NCBI RefSeq assembly: GCF_016616425.1 | Contig: NZ_CP067101.1 | Coordinates: 1,426,001-1,490,000, forward strand | Length of the DNA stretch: 64,000 bases | Reading direction: 5' to 3' | DNA from: Bradyrhizobium diazoefficiens | GTDB taxonomy: Bacteria; Pseudomonadota; Alphaproteobacteria; Rhizobiales; Xanthobacteraceae | Part shown: positions 58,721 to 64,000 of the stretch, piece by piece | Numbering within the stretch: the stretch's first letter is position 1 | Layout of the letters: every line of letters begins with the position of its first letter | Program-made: the position numbers and the translations under genes | The notes under the pieces: generated by a model | The model's database searches: none | What the model was told of the DNA's origin: nothing | Seen by the model: the letters and a program-made list of their open reading frames with translations, nothing else

Positions 58721-59886
58721 CCCCTCACATGCTGACGCGATCGCTGGACCGCAGCGCGATGGTCTTCCTTGCCGTCGTCGCGGCCTGCGGCATCCTCATC
58801 CCGCTCTCCAACCTGCTGCTGCCCGCGGACTCCTTCCTGCAGGTGCCGACCTATCTCGTCGCGCTCTGGGGAAAATATGTCTGCTACGCCATCCTGGCGC
58901 TCGCGATCGACCTGATCTGGGGCTATTGCGGCATCCTCTCGCTCGGCCACGGCGCGTTCTTCGCGCTCGGCGGCTATGCGATGGGCATGTACCTGATGCG
59001 GCAAATCGGCACCCGCGGCGTCTATGGCAACCCGATCCTGCCCGACTTCATGGTGTTCCTGAACTATTCGAAGCTGCCCTGGTACTGGTACGGCTTCGAC
59101 ATGTTCTGGTTCGCCGCGCTGATGGTGCTGTTCGTGCCGGGCCTGCTCGCCTTCTGCTTCGGCTGGCTCGCGTTCCGCTCTCGTGTCACCGGCGTGTATC
59201 TTTCCATCATCACGCAGGCGATGACCTATGCGCTGCTGCTCGCCTTCTTCCGCAACGATTTCGGCTTCGGCGGCAACAACGGCCTGACCGACTTCAAGGA
59301 TATTCTGGGTTTCAACGTCCAGGCTGAAGGCACCCGCGCAGCGCTGTTCGCGCTGAGCTGCCTGGCGCTGATCGCAGGTTTCCTGATCTGCCGTGCCATC
59401 GTCTCCTCCAAGCTCGGCAAGGTGCTGATCGCGGTGCGTGACGCGGAATCCCGCACGCGCTTCCTCGGTTACCGCGTCGAATCCTACAAGCTGTTCGTGT
59501 TCATGGTGTCGGCCTGCATGGCCGGCGTTGCCGGCGCTCTCTACGTGCCGCAGGTGGGCATCATCAATCCATCCGAATTCGCGCCGGGCAACTCGATCGA
59601 GGCGGTGATCTGGGTCGCGGTCGGCGGCCGCGGCACGCTGATCGGTGCCGCGCTCGGCGCCGTCGTCGTCAACTATGCCAAGACGTTCTTCACGTCCGGC
59701 GTGCTCGCACCGTATTGGCTGTTCATGCTGGGCGCACTGTTCATCCTGGTGACGCTGCTGCTGCCGAAGGGCATTGTCGGCACTTTCAACGCCTGGTGGG
59801 ACTCGTCGAAGGAAAGGCGCAACGCCGCGACCATGGCGAGTGCCGCGGCCGAGGACGGCGTCACCGAACCCAAGATGGCGGAGTAG
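58717..59886 (+). CDS. urtC: Urea ABC transporter permease UrtC
   Basis: LivM-like permease of 389 residues, partner of UrtB. Seen: IDLIWGYCGILSLGHGAFFA (the LivM signature form), YWYGFDMFWFAALMVLFVP, FGGNNGLTDFKDILGFN, VLIAVRDAESRTRFLGYRVE (coupling loop) and AVGGRGTLIGAALGAVVVNY. The start overlaps the urtB stop (ATGA), so translation is coupled. The C-terminus has a short charged cytoplasmic tail. Confidence 0.95.
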   Translation: MTPHMLTRSLDRSAMVFLAVVAACGILIPLSNLLLPADSFLQVPTYLVALWGKYVCYAILALAIDLIWGYCGILSLGHGAFFALGGYAMGMYLMRQIGTRGVYGNPILPDFMVFLNYSKLPWYWYGFDMFWFAALMVLFVPGLLAFCFGWLAFRSRVTGVYLSIITQAMTYALLLAFFRNDFGFGGNNGLTDFKDILGFNVQAEGTRAALFALSCLALIAGFLICRAIVSSKLGKVLIAVRDAESRTRFLGYRVESYKLFVFMVSACMAGVAGALYVPQVGIINPSEFAPGNSIEAVIWVAVGGRGTLIGAALGAVVVNYAKTFFTSGVLAPYWLFMLGALFILVTLLLPKGIVGTFNAWWDSSKERRNAATMASAAAEDGVTEPKMAE

Positions 59887-59892
59887 GCGCAC

Positions 59893-60654
59893 ATGAATGT
59901 CATGGACAACCGCGCAACCTCCGCGATGCTCTATCTCGACGGCGTGCACGTCTCGTTCGACGGCTTCCACGCCATCAACAATCTGTCGCTGACGCTCGAG
60001 CCCGGCGAGATGCGCGCCATCATCGGCCCGAACGGCGCCGGCAAGACCACGATGATGGACATCATCACCGGCAAGACCAAGCCCGACGAGGGTACGGTTC
60101 TCTTCGACGGCGTCACCGATTTGACACGGCTGGACGAGACCCGCATCGCCGAGCTCGGCATCGGCCGCAAATTCCAGAAGCCGACCGTGTTCGAGAGCCA
60201 GACCGTGCAGGACAACCTCCTGCTCGCGCTCAATGTCGACCACAGCGTCAAGGGCACGCTGTTCTGGCGCGGCAGCAAGGCCGAGTCCGAGCGCATCGAC
60301 AAGGTGCTGGAGACGATCCGCCTCACCGAGGCGCGCAACCGTCTCGCCGGCAGCCTCAGCCACGGCCAGAAGCAGTGGCTGGAGATCGGCATGCTGCTCG
60401 CGCAGGACCCCAAGCTGCTCCTCGTCGACGAGCCCGTCGCAGGGATGACCGACGTCGAGACGCATCTCACCGCCGAGTTGCTCAAGGAGATCAACAAGAC
60501 CCACACCGTCATGGTCGTCGAGCACGACATGACCTTCGTGCGCGAGCTCGGGGTCAAGGTCACCTGCCTGCACGAAGGCACGGTGCTGGCCGAAGGAACC
60601 ATCGACCAGGTCTCGTCCAACGAGCGGGTCATTGAAGTGTATCTGGGGCGCTGA
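59893..60654 (+). CDS. urtD: Urea ABC transporter ATP-binding protein UrtD
   Basis: LivG-like ATPase, 253 residues, six bases after urtC. Walker A GPNGAGKT at 45-52, GIGRKFQKPTVFESQTVQDN (UrtD-type Q-loop region), signature LSHGQKQ and Walker B LLLVDEPVAGMTD are present. The signature has His in place of the second Gly, which is usual for UrtD. Works as a pair with UrtE. Confidence 0.95.
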   Translation: MNVMDNRATSAMLYLDGVHVSFDGFHAINNLSLTLEPGEMRAIIGPNGAGKTTMMDIITGKTKPDEGTVLFDGVTDLTRLDETRIAELGIGRKFQKPTVFESQTVQDNLLLALNVDHSVKGTLFWRGSKAESERIDKVLETIRLTEARNRLAGSLSHGQKQWLEIGMLLAQDPKLLLVDEPVAGMTDVETHLTAELLKEINKTHTVMVVEHDMTFVRELGVKVTCLHEGTVLAEGTIDQVSSNERVIEVYLGR

Positions 60655-60657
60655 GCG

Positions 60658-61353
60658 ATGCTTGAGGTCAAGGACATCAACCTGTTCTACGGCGCCGCTC
60701 AGGCGCTGCGCGGCGTCTCCATCGCGGCAGAACCCGGCAAGGTCACCTGCGTGCTTGGGCGCAACGGCGTCGGCAAGACCTCGCTGTTGCGCGCGATGGT
60801 GGGGCAATATCCGATCTCGTCGGGTGCGATCGTGCTCGACGGCAGCGACATCACGGATCTGAAGCCCTATGAGCGGGCGCGCAAGGGCATCGGCTTCGTG
60901 CCGCAGGGCCGCGAGATATTTCCGCTGCTGACGGTCGAGGAGAACCTGAGGACCGGCTTCGGCCCGCTCAAGCGGGAGGACAAGCACATTCCGGACGATG
61001 TGTTCTCGCTGTTTCCGGTGCTGCAGTCCATGCTCGGCCGGCGCGGCGGCGACCTCTCCGGCGGCCAGCAGCAGCAGCTCGCGATCGGCCGCGCCCTGGT
61101 GATGCGGCCTAAACTGTTGCTGCTCGACGAGCCGACCGAGGGTATCCAACCCTCGATCATCAAGGACATCGGCCGCGCCATCTCCTATTTGCGCAATCTC
61201 GGCAACATCGCCATCGTGCTGGTCGAACAATATCTCGACTTTGCCTGCGAACTCGGCGACAGTTTTGCGGTGATGGATCGCGGCGCGGTGAAGTTCACCT
61301 GCGACCGCTCCAATCTCGACGCGAGCGAAATCAGCCGCCAGATGGCGCTGTAG
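60658..61353 (+). CDS. urtE: Urea ABC transporter ATP-binding protein UrtE
   Basis: LivF-like ATPase, 231 residues, three bases after urtD. Walker A GRNGVGKT at 34-41 (Arg-Asn-Gly-Val form typical of UrtE), GIGFVPQGREIFPLLTVEEN, signature LSGGQQQ near 122 and Walker B LLLLDEPTEGIQPS. The last gene of the transporter set; ureD follows after 31 bases on the same strand, so uptake and hydrolysis are likely one transcript. Confidence 0.95.
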   Translation: MLEVKDINLFYGAAQALRGVSIAAEPGKVTCVLGRNGVGKTSLLRAMVGQYPISSGAIVLDGSDITDLKPYERARKGIGFVPQGREIFPLLTVEENLRTGFGPLKREDKHIPDDVFSLFPVLQSMLGRRGGDLSGGQQQQLAIGRALVMRPKLLLLDEPTEGIQPSIIKDIGRAISYLRNLGNIAIVLVEQYLDFACELGDSFAVMDRGAVKFTCDRSNLDASEISRQMAL

Positions 61354-61384
61354 GCCGTTCTGCCGCGACGGGCTGGGGAGGCAG

Positions 61385-62215
61385 ATGCGCAGCGACGTTT
61401 CGGTCAAGTCCGGGGTTTTCGAAGCGAACCGCGCCCGCGGCGCAGTGCGCTTCGAGGTCCATGCGCGCGAGGGCGTGACGCGGCGCGGCACCTTGCACGA
61501 ATCCGGCTCGCTCCGTGTGCGCTTTCCCTCGCCGGAAGGCGAGGGGCTTTCCGGCGTGTTCGTCAACACGGCCGGCGGGATTGCCGGCGGGGATTGCTTC
61601 GACGTCGAGATTTCGGCGGCGGATGACTCGCGATTGACGCTGACCACCGCGGCGGCTGAAAAGGCCTATCGCGCCACGGGCCCTGCGGCGCAGCTCAATA
61701 TCGCTTTGAAGGTCGGTGCGGGTGCACATCTGTCCTGGATGCCGCAGGAGACCATCCTGTTCGACCGTGCCCGGGTGCAGCGCCGCTTCGAGATCGACCT
61801 CGACGAGACGGCCTCGCTTCTGCTCTGCGAGATCGTGGTTTTCGGCCGCACTGCCATGGGCGAGCGGATGGAACAGGGCGAGTTCGTCGACCGCTGGCGG
61901 CTGCGCCGTGGCGGGAAGCTCGTATTCGCCGAGACGGTCAGGCTCGACGGCAACATCGGCGCAAAGCTCGCGCGATCCGCGGTTGCCAAGAGTGGCGCCG
62001 CGATCGGCACGGCGCTGATCGTTCCCGGCGACGAGGCGCTGGTCGAGCGCATCCGCGAGGCCGCGGAGTCGTTCTCCGGCGAGGTCGGGATATCCGCCTG
62101 GAACGGCTTTGCAATGGCGCGGTTCTGTGCCCAAGATGCGGCGCACTTGCGTGCCGACATGATGGCCGTGCTGGCGCGCACCGGCACGGCGCTGCCGCGG
62201 CTGTGGCTGAATTGA
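61385..62215 (+). CDS. ureD: Urease accessory protein UreD
   Basis: Accessory protein of 276 residues needed for nickel insertion into apo-urease, acting with UreF and UreG (not in this window). UreD motifs: TLHESGSLRVRFPSPEG, VFVNTAGGIAGGDCFDVEIS, AAEKAYRATGPAAQLNIALK, WMPQETILFDRARVQRRFEI and VFGRTAMGERMEQGEFVDRW. Length is normal. It opens the urease part of the operon, 37 bases before ureA. Confidence 0.95.
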   Translation: MRSDVSVKSGVFEANRARGAVRFEVHAREGVTRRGTLHESGSLRVRFPSPEGEGLSGVFVNTAGGIAGGDCFDVEISAADDSRLTLTTAAAEKAYRATGPAAQLNIALKVGAGAHLSWMPQETILFDRARVQRRFEIDLDETASLLLCEIVVFGRTAMGERMEQGEFVDRWRLRRGGKLVFAETVRLDGNIGAKLARSAVAKSGAAIGTALIVPGDEALVERIREAAESFSGEVGISAWNGFAMARFCAQDAAHLRADMMAVLARTGTALPRLWLN

Positions 62216-62252
62216 CTGGCTGAATTGACGTGTTGAACGGAAGAGATTTCGC

Positions 62253-62555
62253 ATGAACCTGTCTCCCCGCGAAAAGGACAAGCTTCTGATCTCGATGGCG
62301 GCCATTGTGGCCCGCCGCCGGCTAGACCGCGGCGTCAAGCTCAATCATCCTGAGGCGATCGCCATCATCTCCGATTTCATTCTCGAGGGCGCGCGCGACG
62401 GCCGCACCGTCGCCGAGCTGATGCAATCCGGTGCGCAGGTGCTCACCCGCGACCAGGTGATGCCGGGCATTCCCGAGATGATCCACGACATCCAGGTCGA
62501 GGCGACCTTTCCGGATGGCACCAAGCTCGTCACCGTGCACGAGCCGATCAGGTAG
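62253..62555 (+). CDS. ureA: Urease subunit gamma
   Basis: Small structural subunit of urease, 100 residues, exactly the usual length. The sequence is highly conserved: [40 protein letters not shown] and [20 protein letters not shown] with the C-terminal HEPI. Starts after GGAAGAG. Nine bases before ureB. Confidence 0.97.
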   Translation: MNLSPREKDKLLISMAAIVARRRLDRGVKLNHPEAIAIISDFILEGARDGRTVAELMQSGAQVLTRDQVMPGIPEMIHDIQVEATFPDGTKLVTVHEPIR

Positions 62556-62564
62556 GAGCAGAGC

Positions 62565-62870
62565 ATGATTCCCGGCGAACTCTTCATCCAGGACGGCGAG
62601 ATCGAGCTCAATGCCGGCCGCAAGACCGTGACGCTGACGGTGGCCAACACCGGCGACCGCCCGATCCAGGTCGGTTCGCACTACCATTTCTTCGAGACCA
62701 ACCCGGCGCTGAAGTTCGACCGCAAGAAGGCCCGCGGCATGCGCCTCGACATTGCCGCCGGCACCGCCGTCCGGTTCGAACCCGGCCAGACCCGCGATGT
62801 CCAGCTCGTCGCCATGGCGGGGAAGAGGACCATCTACGGTTTTCGTGGCGACGTGATGGGGAAGCTGTGA
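62565..62870 (+). CDS. ureB: Urease subunit beta
   Basis: Second structural subunit, 101 residues. Motifs [40 protein letters not shown] (conserved His-rich turn) and [20 protein letters not shown] are intact, ending FRGDVMGKL. Preceded by GGAGCAGAGC. In most urease operons ureC follows directly; here an HD hydrolase gene is inserted five bases downstream. Confidence 0.97.
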   Translation: MIPGELFIQDGEIELNAGRKTVTLTVANTGDRPIQVGSHYHFFETNPALKFDRKKARGMRLDIAAGTAVRFEPGQTRDVQLVAMAGKRTIYGFRGDVMGKL

Positions 62871-62874
62871 ACGC

Positions 62875-63414
62875 ATGCTGTCCGACGTCCGCCTCATCTC
62901 CGAAGCCGCCGAGCTTGCCGCGCATCGTCACAACGGAATGGCGCGCAAGGGGCGGGGGAACGAGCCTTACATCAACCACCTTGCCGAGGTCGCGAACTTG
63001 CTTGCGGCAGCGACTGATGGTGCCGACGCCGAGCTTGTTGCGGCCGGATGGTTGCATGATTCCATCGAAGACACCGATACCACGCGCGAAGAGCTCGCAC
63101 GGACCTTCTCCGAGCGTGTTGCGTCGCTCGTCGCCGAGTGCACTGATGACATGAGCCTGCCGAAGGCCGAGCGGCGTCGGCTTCAAGTGCTCGAGGCGCC
63201 CAAGAAGTCCTCCGGTGCAAAACTGATCAAGATCGCCGACAAGATCAGCAATATCGGCGCGCGGATTCATTCCGATCCGACCACCGAAGAGCGCGACGAC
63301 CTCGCCGACTACAGCGGTTGGGCAGAGCAGGTAGTTGCGGGGTGCCGCGGCGGCAATGCATGGCTCGACGAGAAATTCGATGATGCCGTGAAAGCCGCGA
63401 GAGCCTTGCTGTGA
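62875..63414 (+). CDS. HD domain phosphohydrolase, Mesh1/SpoT hydrolase-like, inside the urease operon
   Basis: Metal-dependent HD-family hydrolase of 179 residues resembling the (p)ppGpp hydrolase domain of Rel/SpoT enzymes and small alarmone hydrolases (Mesh1). Seen: [12 protein letters not shown] near the N-terminus, [10 protein letters not shown] with H35, [13 protein letters not shown] with H61-D62 and the following Glu-Asp, and IKIADKISN with D122. The synthetase and ACT/TGS domains of full SpoT are absent. Its start is four bases after the ureB stop and ureC begins 34 bases after it, so it is co-expressed with urease. A link between nitrogen status and alarmone or nucleotide turnover is attractive, but the substrate is not known. 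Confidence 0.88.
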   Translation: MLSDVRLISEAAELAAHRHNGMARKGRGNEPYINHLAEVANLLAAATDGADAELVAAGWLHDSIEDTDTTREELARTFSERVASLVAECTDDMSLPKAERRRLQVLEAPKKSSGAKLIKIADKISNIGARIHSDPTTEERDDLADYSGWAEQVVAGCRGGNAWLDEKFDDAVKAARALL

Positions 63415-63448
63415 TCCACCAAACATTCAATCGCAAACGGGGCTTGTG

Positions 63449-64000
<552 letters not shown>

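Noticed and set aside
58666-61647. A 993-codon minus-strand open frame across urtC, urtD and urtE
   Set aside because: It runs antisense through three well-supported genes; composition bias and lack of any motif mark it as a codon-bias artefact.

Overview
The window comes from a GC-rich alphaproteobacterium, most likely a Bradyrhizobium or close relative such as Rhodopseudomonas. Evidence: a CycM-type membrane-anchored cytochrome c next to kdsB and pheA, a pim-type dicarboxylate degradation locus, a Caulobacter-style cpa/tad pilus locus, a urt/ure urea block, and many GC-rich palindromic repeats between genes. No rRNA, tRNA, CRISPR array, prophage or complete insertion sequence was seen. All identifications come from reading translated sequence; no database search was run.

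Layout. (1) 1-8.4 kb, minus strand: an IclR regulator, a branched-chain-amino-acid-type ABC transporter (livG, livF, livH, livM) and three tandem paralogous binding proteins, the last cut by the window edge. (2) 8.5-16.0 kb, plus strand and divergent from the regulator: a beta-oxidation-like operon (bifunctional hydratase/dehydrogenase, acyl-CoA ligase, two acyl-CoA dehydrogenases, then an SDR) resembling pimF-pimA-pimC-pimD. A 19-bp palindrome between the two arms is a likely IclR operator. A 159-bp MITE-like element has split a palindromic repeat just before the SDR gene. (3) 16.0-21.5 kb: a DUF559 gene bracketed by repeats, glpK, a GNAT acetyltransferase, a frameshifted glutathione S-transferase, a two-copy DUF3592 membrane protein and the relic tail of a second GST. 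(4) 21.5-30.3 kb: metH-metF (minus), a luciferase-like monooxygenase, pheA and kdsB (minus), cycM. (5) 30.4-40.5 kb: a Yej-like peptide ABC transporter with two tandem binding proteins, then an overlapping minus-strand pair encoding an NlpC/P60 hydrolase and an M17 aminopeptidase. (6) 40.7-52.7 kb: a tad/cpa pilus locus: flp, a candidate 48-aa membrane protein, cpaA-B-C-D-E-F, tadB, tadC on the minus strand, convergent tadD, and a PF13629-type pilus domain gene beyond a sterol-desaturase-family gene. (7) 52.8-55.2 kb: cold-adaptation genes cspA, infA and a DEAD-box RNA helicase. (8) 55.6-64 kb: a sigma-54 promoter followed by urtABCDE and ureD-ureA-ureB-HD hydrolase-ureC (ureC cut by the window end).

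How the parts work together. The first 16 kb reads as one substrate module in which the transporter and its spare binding proteins import an acid, probably a dicarboxylate or aromatic ring-cleavage product, that the divergent operon activates and oxidises under IclR control. The last 8 kb is a nitrogen-scavenging unit: urea is imported by UrtABCDE and hydrolysed by urease. Its unusual feature is a Mesh1/SpoT-like HD hydrolase gene inserted between ureB and ureC. The middle holds housekeeping metabolism, a peptide uptake and breakdown set and a surface pilus. The strongest leads are the HD hydrolase inside the urease operon, the MITE with target duplication, the repeat-bracketed DUF559 gene and the unannotated small ORF behind the flp terminator.
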